A stretch of DNA of 64,000 nucleotides, from assembly GCF_928392795.1 (NCBI RefSeq), contig NZ_CAKMTJ010000003.1, positions 124,001 through 188,000 of the forward strand. The letters run 5' to 3'. The position numbers and the translations under genes are program-made. Positions 7,719 to 17,976 of the stretch are shown here, in pieces. The stretch comes from Rothia nasimurium. GTDB lineage: Bacteria; Actinomycetota; Actinomycetes; Actinomycetales; Micrococcaceae. Numbering within the stretch: position 1 is the first letter of the stretch; the number at the start of each line of letters is the position of its first letter. The notes below the pieces were generated by a model. The model saw nothing but the letters and a program-made list of their open reading frames with translations. It had not been told where the DNA came from and searched no databases.

Positions 7719-9014
7719 ATGTCTGACCAGCAACTTCTCAACGACCTCTACGCCACCGCCGCTCGAAACGAAAAAGACGTCATCACCTGGCGTCACCACC
7801 TTCACCAGCACCCAGAACTTTCAAACCGCGAGACCAAAACAGCGGCTTACATTGTTGAACGCCTCAAGGATATGGGCTTCGCAGATACTGACATACAGCA
7901 GAACATCGGCGGAACCGGAATCATCGCCACCCTGCGAGGGGGTGCCCCCTCAGAAAAGGCCGTTCTGTTACGGGCGGACATGGACGGCCTGCCCGTCAAA
8001 GAAGAAACCGATCTGCCCTATGCCTCTGAAGCAGTAGATGAAAAATACCCCGGTGGTCCCTTCCCTGTTGCCCACGCCTGTGGTCACGACTGCCACGTCG
8101 CCATGCTGTTGGGCGCAGCGCGTGCCTTCACAGAGCATCGGGAGGAACTCGCCGGAACCATCTACTTCGTTTTCCAGCCAGCTGAAGAGGGTGCCCCCGT
8201 GGAAGAAGAGGGCGGCGCTGCCTACATGCTAGCTGATGAGGCTTTTGACTCACTTGACCCCCAGCCAACTCTGGCCTTTGGTATGCATGTGATTCCTGCA
8301 CCAAGTGGCTATGTGGGATGGACCTCGGGTGTGCAGCACGCTTCATCTGAAATGGTCAAGATAACTGTGTGCGGTGAGCAGGTGCACGGTTCATCGCCGT
8401 GGGCGGGGCGAGATCCGATGCCAGCGGCTGCAGACATTATCAGCGCCATGGGGCAAATCTACCGCCAGATAGATGCTAAAGACGCGTTTACTATTTCCAT
8501 TGGACATGTTGAAGATCAGGGGCGTTTCAACATCATCGGCGAAAAAGTAACCCTCTGGGGCACCGTGCGCTGTCTGAAAGACGGACTGATGGACGCCGTC
8601 AACACTAAGATTTCCCGTACAGCTACCCATATCGCAGAAGCCTACGACTGTACCGCTACCGTCGAGTTCTTGCAGCAAATTCCGGCTGTGGTTAACGCGC
8701 CTGAAACGGTCGAGGTCTTGCGCCCTGCTTTGGAAAGCGCAGCGGCAGACCCGGATCATGTCTTTGCAGTGCCAGCGTCACTGGGGTACGACGACGTCTC
8801 TGAGTTCATTAACCGGTACACCGGTATGTATGCCCTGCTGGGTGTTCAGGACGTGAAGTTCGGCTCGGGTGCTATGCCAGAACCTGTTGATGGCGGACGC
8901 GGTTTTGCTCCCAATCACTCACCGCGTTTCTACGCTAATGATGAAGCCCTCATCACGGGCGTCCGAATGCATCTTGCGGTTGCACTGGCCCATCTCGAAG
9001 CAGCGCAAGACTAA
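7719..9014 (+). CDS. M20 family metallopeptidase / amidohydrolase
   Basis: 431-aa cytoplasmic zinc hydrolase of the M20D type (hippurate hydrolase, N-acyl-amino-acid or aminobenzoyl-glutamate amidohydrolases). Visible features are RRHLHQHPELS-like WRHHLHQHPELS near residue 24, LLRADMDGLPV (83-93), the metal-binding ACGHDCHVAML (120-130) and the catalytic pair Glu156-Glu157 in QPAEEGAP. No signal peptide is seen. The start ATG has an upstream AAAGGAATAGGA. Substrate cannot be assigned. A three-copy box lies in the upstream region and no operon partner is apparent. Confidence 0.9.
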   Translation: MSDQQLLNDLYATAARNEKDVITWRHHLHQHPELSNRETKTAAYIVERLKDMGFADTDIQQNIGGTGIIATLRGGAPSEKAVLLRADMDGLPVKEETDLPYASEAVDEKYPGGPFPVAHACGHDCHVAMLLGAARAFTEHREELAGTIYFVFQPAEEGAPVEEEGGAAYMLADEAFDSLDPQPTLAFGMHVIPAPSGYVGWTSGVQHASSEMVKITVCGEQVHGSSPWAGRDPMPAAADIISAMGQIYRQIDAKDAFTISIGHVEDQGRFNIIGEKVTLWGTVRCLKDGLMDAVNTKISRTATHIAEAYDCTATVEFLQQIPAVVNAPETVEVLRPALESAAADPDHVFAVPASLGYDDVSEFINRYTGMYALLGVQDVKFGSGAMPEPVDGGRGFAPNHSPRFYANDEALITGVRMHLAVALAHLEAAQD

Positions 9015-9086
9015 GAGCCAATAATCGCATCACAAATCGGGGCGCAGTCGCCACAAGCCCTTAAAGCCGGTAAACTTACTATTTGG

Positions 9087-9115
9087 TTGACGTAATACGC
9101 AAGCACGCTTATCGA
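9087..9115 (+). promoter_or_regulatory. Sigma-70-type promoter of the Holin-X-like gene
   Basis: TTGACG (9087-9092), a 17-bp spacer and TATCGA (9110-9115), located 18 bp upstream of the ATG at 9134 with AGAGAGG as the ribosome site between them. Confidence 0.6.
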
Positions 9116-9133
9116 CACAAAGAGAGGTGGCAC

Positions 9134-10003
9134 ATGACCACTCCCAACGACCTGAACGGCTCACGTCGAGCCCAGGGTCTGCGCGCTGGCTTCAACAACA
9201 TCAAAGCTAGCGTTACGAACGTGGCTGACGCAGGCAAGGTGCTCACCAACCTGGCCCCTAAACAGCTCAAAGACGAAATCCAGATCGCCAAGATTGAGGT
9301 TAAGGAAAAGGGCATCGCCCTGGGCAAGGGCGCCGCTGTTGCAGCAGTAGCCCTGGTCTTTGCCCTCTTCATGGCAATCGCCCTGGTTATCCTGGCCTAC
9401 GTTGGTCTGGCAGCTATCATGCCCAACTGGGCTGCAGCTCTGGTTCTGTTCGTCCTCTTCCTGCTCCTGGCCGCTATCGCTGGCTTCGTGGGCTTCAAGA
9501 TGATTAAGTCCCAGCTACCCTTCAAGCCTGAATCAGCCATTTTTGGTCTGCTCTACGACCTTGGCGTGCTCAAGGAAGGCTCCGCCATGACCGCTAAGCG
9601 CCTCAAGCGCGAGCAGGCAGAAAAGGCAGAAGCCAAGAAGACCGAGCAGAAGACCGACGACAAGAAGGACGGCGGCGAGCAGCAGACCCCCGCTACCCCT
9701 GCCCCCAGCAAGGAACAGCTCCTACAGCGCACCAAGCAGCGCCGTGAGCACCTCAAGACCCTGCGCGACGACATCGAGACCTACTCACGTGACGTACAGG
9801 CTGGCGCCCAGGGCCTGGTGCAGAATGCCAAGACCTCAGCAAAGAACGCTCCTGCTACCGCCGTTGACGGTGGTAAGAAGCTGGCCGCAAACGCCTCGAA
9901 CCCCGAGACCCTGCAGGCCCACTGGAAGTCCTTTGCAACCCTGGCAGCTTCCCTGGGAGCCTTCTTCGTCTTCCTCGGCAAGCTCATTAGCCGCCGCAAG
10001 TAA
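9134..10003 (+). CDS. Holin-X-like (phage holin superfamily) membrane protein
   Basis: 289 aa. Two adjacent hydrophobic helices at about 66-95 and 98-121 with charged flanks resemble the actinobacterial putative Holin-X family. A Lys/Glu-rich linker (about 160-210) follows, then an amphipathic stretch and a final hydrophobic segment before the basic tail (GKLISRRK). Despite the family name this is a chromosomal housekeeping-type gene with no phage genes beside it; an envelope role is likely but unproven. I chose ATG 9134 because of the AGAGAGG site; an upstream in-frame start would overlap the promoter. Confidence 0.7.
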   Translation: MTTPNDLNGSRRAQGLRAGFNNIKASVTNVADAGKVLTNLAPKQLKDEIQIAKIEVKEKGIALGKGAAVAAVALVFALFMAIALVILAYVGLAAIMPNWAAALVLFVLFLLLAAIAGFVGFKMIKSQLPFKPESAIFGLLYDLGVLKEGSAMTAKRLKREQAEKAEAKKTEQKTDDKKDGGEQQTPATPAPSKEQLLQRTKQRREHLKTLRDDIETYSRDVQAGAQGLVQNAKTSAKNAPATAVDGGKKLAANASNPETLQAHWKSFATLAASLGAFFVFLGKLISRRK

Positions 10004-10048
10004 GACCCGCCCTGCCTCGGATGAGGCGGCATAGGCGTCCTTGCACTC

Positions 10049-10087
10049 AAGCCCGCCCCGGCACCACTTGCCGGGGCGGGCTTTTTA
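10049..10087 (+). terminator. Rho-independent terminator
   Basis: Perfect 15-bp stem AAGCCCGCCCCGGCA / TGCCGGGGCGGGCTT with a 5-nt loop, followed by a T-run. Confidence 0.93.
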
Positions 10088-10210
10088 CTGCCCAGAGAAA
10101 GAGCGGACGCCCGGGGCAGGCGAACTCCGCTGTGCGGCTGATGCGCGGGCCCCAAAAACCCGGTAAGGTCAGTGGGGTACCGAACGAAGAGACCTCGAAA
10201 GGGCCCCTGC

Positions 10211-11419
10211 ATGGCTGATAAGCCTCTGACCGTCCTCATTGGCGCCGATACTTACCCACCCGATATTAATGGGGCCGCTCAGTTCTCATCCCGTCTCGCC
10301 CACGCTCTGGCCGAACGCGGCCATACCGTACATGTGATGGCACCCAAGCAGGAAAAAGGCGTCACCAGCCGTCACACGGTAGACGGCATCGTCGAGCACC
10401 GCATGCGCTCGCACAAGGTAATTACCCACCCCTACATGCGCCTGAACTTCCCCTGGGAAATTTACGCCGAGGCAGACCGCCTGGTGCAGGAGATTCAGCC
10501 CGATGTGATTCATATTCAGTGCCACTACATCATTGGCCGAGTTTTAGCTCGTGTAGGTGCTAAACGCGGTGTGCGAGTTATCGCTACCAACCACGTGATG
10601 CCCGAAAATATCACCCCTTTCTTACCGTTCGGTAAGGCTGGTAATGAGCTGGTGGTTAAGGCTTCGTGGGTTGATATGCGCCGGGTTCTCAACCGGGCTG
10701 CCGTAGTCACCACTCCCACCCAAATCGGTGCTGACGCCATGGAAAGCGCCGGTAAGTTCCGCCGGCCGGTGATGCCGGTATCAAACGGTATTCAAAGCTC
10801 TGATTATGAACTTGCCCCGGGCGAAGTGATCGATAAAGCTGCTGACGAGTTGAGTATTTTCTTTGCCGGGCGCCTGGCCGTAGAGAAGAATATCGATGTG
10901 CTCATTGAGGGTTTTTCGCTTCTTCCTGCTGAGTTAAGGCAGAAAACTGTGCTTGAGATTGCTGGAACCGGCGAGATTCTTTCTGATTTGCAGGCCAAGG
11001 CCGCAGAATGCGGTGTAGCTGACCGGGTGCGTTTCTTGGGGTACGTGTCCGATGAGGAACTTCGCGCGGGCTACCTGCGCGCCGATGTCTTCTGCCAGCC
11101 CGGTACTGCCGAGCTGCAGTCGCTCGTGACCCTCGAAGCTATGAGTGCTTCTAAGCCGGTGGTTCTTGCTAATGCTCTGGCGTTGCCGCACCTGGTGGAT
11201 CAGGGCAAGAACGGTTACCTCTTTACACCGGGCGATACCGTTGAGCTGGCTGCTCGGCTAGCTGATATCTTGAGCTTGCCAGCTGAAGAGCGCAAGGCCA
11301 TGGGGGAGTGCTCCCACCAGATGGTAGCCCGTCATGCCGCTGAGAAAACCTGGGAGACTTTCGAATCCCTGTACGTGTCTGACAACTTGTATCGAGAGTT
11401 TCTTGACGGTAGGTGCTAG
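10211..11419 (+). CDS. Glycosyltransferase family 4 protein
   Basis: 402-aa GT-B fold enzyme. The N-terminus MADKPLTVLIGADTYPPDIN and the glycine-rich NGAAQFSSRLAHALAERGH resemble PimB/MgtA-type alpha-mannosyltransferases of actinobacteria. The C-terminal domain has FFAGRLAVEKN, FLGYVSDEELRAGY and the EX7E-like segment around ELQSLVTLEAMSASKPVV, which binds the sugar nucleotide. No membrane segment is seen, so it probably works at the cytoplasmic face on a lipid or glycan acceptor. The acceptor and sugar cannot be told. The frame is open 13 codons upstream, but ATG 10211 begins the conserved region. Confidence 0.85.
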   Translation: MADKPLTVLIGADTYPPDINGAAQFSSRLAHALAERGHTVHVMAPKQEKGVTSRHTVDGIVEHRMRSHKVITHPYMRLNFPWEIYAEADRLVQEIQPDVIHIQCHYIIGRVLARVGAKRGVRVIATNHVMPENITPFLPFGKAGNELVVKASWVDMRRVLNRAAVVTTPTQIGADAMESAGKFRRPVMPVSNGIQSSDYELAPGEVIDKAADELSIFFAGRLAVEKNIDVLIEGFSLLPAELRQKTVLEIAGTGEILSDLQAKAAECGVADRVRFLGYVSDEELRAGYLRADVFCQPGTAELQSLVTLEAMSASKPVVLANALALPHLVDQGKNGYLFTPGDTVELAARLADILSLPAEERKAMGECSHQMVARHAAEKTWETFESLYVSDNLYREFLDGRC

Positions 11420-11474
11420 GTTTATCGAAGAAGCCTAGAAATACCATATAAACACACTACTAGAGGTAACCATT

Positions 11475-13181
<1,707 letters not shown>

Positions 13182-13274
13182 GGCTCTCGCGAACCGTGAC
13201 TTGCTGTTTTTGGTCTCTGCCTGACTTTTCGGTATTCTTAGAGGCAGTGCCAGTTCGCTAGAACCTGGCGCTGT

Positions 13275-13351
13275 GGGGCCTTAGCTCAGCTGGTCAGAGC
13301 AGGGGACTCATAATCCCTTGGTCGCGGGTTCAAGCCCCGCAGGCCCTACCA
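13275..13351 (+). tRNA. tRNA-Met(CAT), elongator type
   Basis: Acceptor stem GGGGCCT/AGGCCCT (with a G1-U72 wobble), D-arm GCTC/GAGC, anticodon loop CTCATAA giving CAT, T-arm GCGGG TTCAAGC CCCGC, A73 and an encoded CCA. CAT could also mark tRNA-Ile2 (lysidine modified); I favour elongator Met from general resemblance. The 3' part is the left attachment site of the integrated element. Confidence 0.88.
13314..13349 (+). other. attL of the integrated element
   Basis: 36 bases from the anticodon stem to the first C of CCA in tRNA(CAT), repeated exactly at 20915-20950. The flanking bases differ on both sides, so the direct repeat is exactly 36 bp. Confidence 0.93.
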
Positions 13352-13356
13352 AAAAA

Positions 13357-13399
13357 CCCCGCTTGACTTGGTAAAACAGGTCAAGCGGGGTTCTTTTTA
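13357..13399 (+). terminator. Rho-independent terminator after tRNA(CAT)
   Basis: CCCCGCTTGACTTG and CAGGTCAAGCGGGG form a long stem (one G-U pair) followed by TTCTTTTT. It lies inside the element, so the element supplies the tRNA gene with a terminator. Confidence 0.9.
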
Positions 13400-13449
13400 T
13401 CGGGTAGAAAAACGGCTCACCCAACGAATACCCAACGGTTTCAAAAACG

Positions 13450-14616
13450 CTAGACCCCCACAGCAGGGTTGCCGAACGCCTGCAACAGCCCTGACATATC
13501 CGGAGCGAAACGACTACGTGCAACATAGTGCTGCTCTGTAATAGCCTCGCTCGAATGGCCCAGCTGCAAGGACGCCGCGCTAATTCCCTCTGCGTTCGCT
13601 AGATAGGTTGCAACCGTCTTTCTGATCTCATGCGGCTTCAAGCCAGGGAAACCAGCAGCAGCCACCTGTGCCCGCCACTTCTTGCGGAAGTTATTCGGCT
13701 CCCACGCCGTGCCGATAGTCGAGGGGAATACGTAGGCAGAGGGCACCGCCCACGCCGTCGTGCGGGCGTGCGGGGGCAAGTGGTTCTCTTTGCGGTCACG
13801 CAGCATTTCAGCAACAAACTCAGGCAAAAAGAGGTGCTGCTCGGAAGTCTTAGACTTCGGGTGAGACTGCCTAACGAGCTTGCCGTTCTCGTCATGCACT
13901 AGGGTGCCGTTGATTGAGACGCTAGAACGTCCCGGCCTTAGATCCAGGTCTTCCCAGCGCAGGGCCAAGACTTCACCAATTCGGCACCCTGTACCCAGCA
14001 GGACGTCCAGGACGGCCCGCACATCGTCTGTAAGCTGCTCTCTGAGCTTGACCGCCTCGAAGTACGAGAGGGCCTTTACCTGGCTCTTAGGCTGGGCGGG
14101 GAGCTGCACATCTCGCACCGGGTTGCGGGTCACTGCGTCCCGACTCACGGCGAACTTGAACATGTTTGAGAGAACAGACTTCGCCCGCTTTGCTGAGGCG
14201 TAGCCGTGGTCAGTAGCTATACCTTTCATGTGCAGGGTGAGACGCCCGGGTGTGCATTCGTTGAGTGTGAGCTCACCGAGGCGGGGGAGTAGGTGCAGGC
14301 GTAGGGCGTCCTGGTACATGCGGACGGTCTGCACGGCCCCCTTGCCTTGCTCTTCGTAGTGCTCCCACCATTGGGCGGCCAGCACTGAGACGGGGGAGGT
14401 GCCTTTGAGTTCGCTGCTCTGGTGTTGGTGGGCCCGCTCTGTGAGGTGCTCCTTGAGTCTCAGTTCGGCCTTTGCCTTGCTGGGGGCGGTGCGCTCGATG
14501 AGGCGGGTTTTGCCGTCGAGGTCACGAAAGCGGGCTTTGGCTGTCCAGGTGCCGTTGGGGTTTTGGGTGCTGTAGATGTTGCCGTAAGTACCCGGCGACA
14601 AACGAGGGCGGGGCAT
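13450..14616 (-). CDS. int: Tyrosine recombinase / integrase
   Basis: 388 aa. It has an N-terminal AP2-like arm-binding part (TYGNIYSTQNPNGTWTAKARF), a SAM-like core-binding domain at about 75-170, and a catalytic domain with Arg212 (GTGCRIGEVLALRW), Lys254/256 region, His329-x-x-Arg332 (HEIRKT), His354 (LGHSS) and the nucleophile Tyr364 (EQHYVARS). All required residues are present, so it should be active. It sits next to attL and points toward the tRNA, the usual arrangement for site-specific integration at a tRNA 3' end. The repressor gene lies 15 bp upstream on the same strand. Confidence 0.96.
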   Translation of the reverse strand: MPRPRLSPGTYGNIYSTQNPNGTWTAKARFRDLDGKTRLIERTAPSKAKAELRLKEHLTERAHQHQSSELKGTSPVSVLAAQWWEHYEEQGKGAVQTVRMYQDALRLHLLPRLGELTLNECTPGRLTLHMKGIATDHGYASAKRAKSVLSNMFKFAVSRDAVTRNPVRDVQLPAQPKSQVKALSYFEAVKLREQLTDDVRAVLDVLLGTGCRIGEVLALRWEDLDLRPGRSSVSINGTLVHDENGKLVRQSHPKSKTSEQHLFLPEFVAEMLRDRKENHLPPHARTTAWAVPSAYVFPSTIGTAWEPNNFRKKWRAQVAAAGFPGLKPHEIRKTVATYLANAEGISAASLQLGHSSEAITEQHYVARSRFAPDMSGLLQAFGNPAVGV

Positions 14617-14631
14617 AGGGTCTATGTCTCT

Positions 14632-15312
14632 CTACTTATCTTCTGCATTCTGTTGTGGTGAAAACCAATCGATTGTAGAGGGGTCGAAGTTCTTTATGGC
14701 CTCTTCCATTTCTTTACGCTCGTTAATCTTGAATAGGTCTTCTGCAATCTTGAAGCCGACTGCTCTATCAACTCCAAATTCGTTCGTTGCGTCCTCTTCG
14801 AAGTTGTAATATTCGAGGGGTTCCCATTCGAAGCCATGACGAACTAAGGCGTCCTTAACAAGTACCTCTGTGAACCCCTGCCAGAAGTTGAAGCGTACCC
14901 ACTCGTCCTGTTTTGCACGCTTGATTATTCTGAGTTCCTCAGACTCAGCCTCGGACAACCCAGCTGGTTCTTGCTCAAAAAAACTATGGCAGGCGGATCG
15001 CAATAGGCGAATCGCTTTTACGTAGTGATTCCAGACTTCTTCTAGTTCTTCGATCTGGGTTTCAACTACTTTTTCTAGCTCATTATCTATTGGCGCGACG
15101 AACAATGCGTCAAGAGGGAAGCCCAAGATAATGCTAAGTGCCTGTGCCTCAGTGAGACGTATTGGCCTGCTGCCGCTCTCTACCTGATAGACGGTGTTCT
15201 GTGACCATGTAAACCCTCGCTCCCTCATTTTGTCTGCTAGGTCTGCTTGCTTCATGCCGTCGCGAAAATGCCGGAGATTTTGGCCTATTTGGTCGTCTGA
15301 TATTTGGTTCAT
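14632..15312 (-). CDS. XRE-type HTH repressor of the element
   Basis: 226 aa. The N-terminal 60 residues form a Cro/C1-type helix-turn-helix (IGQNLRHFRDGMKQADLADKM, then WSQNTVYQVESGSRPI). The remaining 165 residues are mostly charged helices, with no recognisable peptidase motif of the LexA/CI type. It is divergent from the excisionase-like gene, with a 121-bp control region between, the typical place for a lysogeny-type repressor. Induction may be by protein interaction rather than self-cleavage, as in satellite repressors; that is inference. Base composition is lower in GC than in the neighbouring int. Confidence 0.8.
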   Translation of the reverse strand: MNQISDDQIGQNLRHFRDGMKQADLADKMRERGFTWSQNTVYQVESGSRPIRLTEAQALSIILGFPLDALFVAPIDNELEKVVETQIEELEEVWNHYVKAIRLLRSACHSFFEQEPAGLSEAESEELRIIKRAKQDEWVRFNFWQGFTEVLVKDALVRHGFEWEPLEYYNFEEDATNEFGVDRAVGFKIAEDLFKINERKEMEEAIKNFDPSTIDWFSPQQNAEDK

Positions 15313-15392
15313 ACCTCGACTTTACATCGTTTCGATAGTTTTCAAAACATCACTTGCATGTTTCTGGTGGGTGTGTTTAGATAGTTCATGAC

Positions 15393-15416
15393 ATGAAAAC
15401 CATGTATGAAAATCAT
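15393..15416. promoter_or_regulatory. Candidate operators between repressor and excisionase genes
   Basis: ATGAAAACCAT (15393-15403) and ATGAAAATCAT (15406-15416) are direct repeats 13 bp apart in an AT-rich divergent promoter region. They are candidate binding sites for the XRE repressor. Confidence 0.4.
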
Positions 15417-15433
15417 TGAAATGAGGTATTGAT

Positions 15434-15664
15434 ATGTTGGAGTCTAACCCCACCTATTCCGCTCTCTTGGAGGAAACGAGTCAAGCAAGATCTGTAATTC
15501 TCGATGATCCAGCTCTTGCGAAACGGTGGAATATGGCCGTCCAGACCATACGAACCCGCCGCATGAAAGGCGATATACCCCGCTATTTCAAGGTTGGGCG
15601 TTTCGTTCGGTACTACCTGGAGGACGTGCAGGCATACGAGCAAGACCACATGGTGACTCGATGA
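15434..15664 (+). CDS. xis: Excisionase-like HTH protein
   Basis: 76 aa. The segment DPALAKRWNMAVQTIRTRRMKGDIPRY (as two overlapping parts, residues 25-51) followed by FKVGRFVRYYLEDVQAYE fits the MerR-like winged helix of HTH_17/AlpA-type excisionases. It is the first gene of the rightward transcript and faces the repressor gene, as expected for a directionality factor or early activator. The next gene overlaps its stop by ATGA. The symbol is a functional guess. Confidence 0.75.
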   Translation: MLESNPTYSALLEETSQARSVILDDPALAKRWNMAVQTIRTRRMKGDIPRYFKVGRFVRYYLEDVQAYEQDHMVTR

Positions 15665-15804
15665 AAAGAACCCCGAGCCCCCAGCTGACGAACGAGCGGC
15701 TCGAAGAGCCTGCAAAAAAGGACGAGCACAGCACCAAATCGCCAAACCAGGTTGCTGCACTCGCCCTCGAAGAAACCAAACCCGCTACGCCCCAAAAGGC
15801 ATAG
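15661..15804 (+). CDS. Small hydrophilic element protein (47 aa)
   Basis: An ATGA overlap with the preceding stop places this start. The product is 47 residues, rich in Lys, Glu, Pro and Thr (MKRTPSPQLTNERLEEPAKK), with no predicted fold. I do not recognise it. Translational coupling to the excisionase gene and an AAGGAGG site following its stop (ahead of the next gene) support it as part of the operon. It may be a short disordered adaptor; no function can be given. Confidence 0.5.
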   Translation: MKRTPSPQLTNERLEEPAKKDEHSTKSPNQVAALALEETKPATPQKA

Positions 15805-15831
15805 CACTACCGAAGTAAGGAGGGTTCAGTT

Positions 15832-16176
15832 ATGACCCAAAATACCAGTATTACCGAAGCCGAGGCTACCTTTCTCAGCCTGCAGAACATCAAAGACCTC
15901 GTACCCCCAACCGGCTACACCTACGTTCCCGACCCCACCCGGCCCACAACAGCAGTAGGCCACTACTCAGGGGCCGTTGAAGATGGCGGCGACGAGTACT
16001 ACTTCGAGGCATTTCTCGACCCCATCAACCCCCTCAAAGACTCTGCCTATCACATCGAAATCTGTCTCGAAGCGGCTAGCAAGCAAGAAGTCCGAGCGCT
16101 TCTAACCCGCCTGCTGAACTGGTGGGCAGAACGCGAAACCGAACAGCTCACCCTCGCAGAACAGGCGGCACGCTAA
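15832..16176 (+). CDS. Hypothetical element protein (114 aa)
   Basis: An acidic 114-aa soluble protein with a strong AAGGAGG ribosome site 8 bp upstream. It has no recognised motif; the C-terminal third is a charged helix (RALLTRLLNWWAERETEQL). The stop codon overlaps the start of the following gene in TAATG, indicating translational coupling. It is not recognised, and belongs to the run of small genes between excisionase and ATPase. Confidence 0.7.
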   Translation: MTQNTSITEAEATFLSLQNIKDLVPPTGYTYVPDPTRPTTAVGHYSGAVEDGGDEYYFEAFLDPINPLKDSAYHIEICLEAASKQEVRALLTRLLNWWAERETEQLTLAEQAAR

Positions 16177-16439
16177 TGCCCCAGAGCGAGATTGAACTTA
16201 TGGCAGAGTTGCAAGCGCATATCGAGGCCATGTGCGACCACTACGGAATTAGCGACGTCTTCGGCACGCAAGCTATTTTCATCGCAAACGAGTGGGCACG
16301 GGTCATGAACAGCGGACGCGGCCCAGAACCCTTTATTGCAAGAGCCGGGCTTGAGTACATGCTCGAACAAGCGACCCGCAACACCGACAAGCTGCAGGCA
16401 TTCGTTGAATACGCCCGAAGCACAGGGGGCAAGCAATGA
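16176..16439 (+). CDS. Hypothetical element protein (87 aa)
   Basis: 87 aa, starting at ATG 16176 in a TAATG overlap. It is mainly helical (ELMAELQAHIEAMCDHYG, FIANEWARVM, LEYMLEQATRN). No motif is recognised. A longer frame is open upstream but would overlap the previous gene by 54 bp, so the coupled ATG is preferred. The following gene starts at ATGA over its stop. Confidence 0.65.
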   Translation: MPQSEIELMAELQAHIEAMCDHYGISDVFGTQAIFIANEWARVMNSGRGPEPFIARAGLEYMLEQATRNTDKLQAFVEYARSTGGKQ

Positions 16440-16663
16440 CCCACCGCACCCTAACTCAGCAGGACTACAAGCACCTACTCGACCCCGCACAATACCGTAA
16501 CGGGTTAGGGGAGATCGTGGCACTGTGCGGGTACACCTGGCCCGACGAGCCCAGCGACACCAGCACACCCGACGCTATCCGCCGCCTGTGGGCAATGCCT
16601 ACCTGCGAAATCTGTAGCGTTATCGTCCATACCCTCGTCTCAGGGGGTGCCACCCATGCCTAA
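16436..16663 (+). CDS. Hypothetical element protein with CxxC (75 aa)
   Basis: 75 aa, start ATG overlapping the previous stop. A single CEIC pair near residue 57 and Cys31 are the only notable residues; there are too few ligands for a confident zinc finger. It is not recognised, and is translationally coupled to both neighbours. Confidence 0.6.
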   Translation: MTHRTLTQQDYKHLLDPAQYRNGLGEIVALCGYTWPDEPSDTSTPDAIRRLWAMPTCEICSVIVHTLVSGGATHA

Positions 16664-16958
16664 GCACATCTTCCAGCCCCATGAGCTGCAAGAGTTCGAC
16701 ACAGCACTAGGGCTAGCTCTGCAGGCCCGAGCAGAAGCAACTGACCTGGAGAGCTTCGAGGCCGGTTATGTGGCCGGGTGCGCGGTTGGGCGGCAACAAG
16801 AGCGCCTGCACTGGGACTTGAACCTACAGGGGTACATCGCCCAGCTAACCCGCTTCGGGAAGACTCTGGCCGAGCGTGTACCGTTCACTGAGCGTATCGA
16901 CGCCCCTCGTCTGCTCACCAACGAAGACCTTGACTATGTGAGAGGTGTTGCTTCTTGA
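16656..16958 (+). CDS. Hypothetical element protein (100 aa)
   Basis: 100 aa from ATG 16656 (GTG 16647 is also possible, adding three residues). Both starts overlap the previous gene. The sequence is helical with ESFEAGYVAGCAVGRQQERLHW in the middle, of a kind often seen in phage hypothetical proteins; no family is recognised. Its stop TGA overlaps the TTG start of the ATPase gene, so its translation probably feeds the replication protein. Confidence 0.65.
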   Translation: MPKHIFQPHELQEFDTALGLALQARAEATDLESFEAGYVAGCAVGRQQERLHWDLNLQGYIAQLTRFGKTLAERVPFTERIDAPRLLTNEDLDYVRGVAS

Positions 16959-17971
16959 ACCAACCTAATCCGGCAACAGCGCCTCACCCTCTCGACTTCG
17001 CCTTTTCAGCTCACACGGTGCTCTCAACGAACTACCCACCCATTGAGTTCACGGTGCCGGGTCTGGTGCCCGAGGGCTTAACGCTGCTGGTAGCGTCACC
17101 CAAAATCGGTAAGTCGTGGTTTGTGCTGGGCCTTGCTGTTGCCTGCGTAACGGGAGGGTACGCCCTCGGGTCAATCAAGGTTGAGCAGCGCCCGGTGTTC
17201 TATCTGGCTCTTGAAGATGGGCCGCGCCGTTTGCAAGATCGCCTGAAAATGATTGGAGTCTCTGAGCCCAGCGATGACTTCTACAGCCTTACATTTCTGG
17301 TAGACATGACCTTTTCGAGCGTTGATAAAGCAATCCGGGCGTACCTCGCAGAGCGAGGGGCCCAGAAGCCTCTAATCATCGTCGATACCCTCGGGCGTGC
17401 CCGTGGGGTGCATACCGGGAATGACGCCTACGGCAAGGACTATAACGACCTTGCCCGGTTGAAACGGCACGTAGACGATTACCCCGGTTCGTCGCTAATC
17501 ATCGTGCACCACACCAATAAGCGAGGCAGTGACGGCGACTTTCTCGGGGCTATCAGTGGGACGCAGGGCCTTGCCGGTGCTGCTGACTCAACGCTCATGA
17601 TTAGCCGTGACCGTGGCAAGGGGCAGGCTCGCTTGCAGGTGACGAGTCGTGAAATTCCCGAGGGGGAGTATGCAATCAGCTTTGAAAACGGGGCGTGGAG
17701 CCTTGTGGGTAACGACCTGAAAGAAGCTGCTGCAGCTGCCCGAGAGAGTGAGCAAATGGGGGTTCTTGGAGATCTGCAAACAAGGATCTTGGAGCACTTC
17801 AACAAGTACCCCGAGCCTCACCGCCCGAAAGATATTGCCGTTGCTTTGGGAGAAGACCCTGAAAAGGTGGGGACTTATATCCGCCGTCTGCATGAGATGG
17901 GCCGGATCCAGAAAACAGAGCGAGGTAAGTATGCGGCCCTGCCTGAACCTGGCTTGCTCGATGAGCTGTAA
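16955..17971 (+). CDS. RecA-like (AAA_25 / RepA-type) ATPase with winged-helix tail
   Basis: 338 aa. A variant Walker A, SPKIGKSW, is at residues 48-55. Walker B is at PLIIVDTLGRARG, followed by the sensor LIIVHHTNKRG and a GAADSTLMISRDRG segment. This matches the hexameric RepA/DnaB-like helicases coded by plasmids and phage satellites. Residues about 285-335 (RPKDIAVALGEDPEKVGTYIRRL) form a winged helix for DNA binding. The start is TTG 16955, coupled by TTGA to the upstream stop. An iteron array begins 5 bp after the stop, so it is probably the replication initiator or helicase of the element. No primase domain is seen. Confidence 0.85.
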   Translation: MNQPNPATAPHPLDFAFSAHTVLSTNYPPIEFTVPGLVPEGLTLLVASPKIGKSWFVLGLAVACVTGGYALGSIKVEQRPVFYLALEDGPRRLQDRLKMIGVSEPSDDFYSLTFLVDMTFSSVDKAIRAYLAERGAQKPLIIVDTLGRARGVHTGNDAYGKDYNDLARLKRHVDDYPGSSLIIVHHTNKRGSDGDFLGAISGTQGLAGAADSTLMISRDRGKGQARLQVTSREIPEGEYAISFENGAWSLVGNDLKEAAAAARESEQMGVLGDLQTRILEHFNKYPEPHRPKDIAVALGEDPEKVGTYIRRLHEMGRIQKTERGKYAALPEPGLLDEL

Positions 17972-17976
17972 CTAGG

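Noticed and set aside
9134..10003. Prophage lysis module suggested by the holin-like protein
   Set aside because: No endolysin or other phage gene is near, and this family occurs widely as a chromosomal membrane protein.
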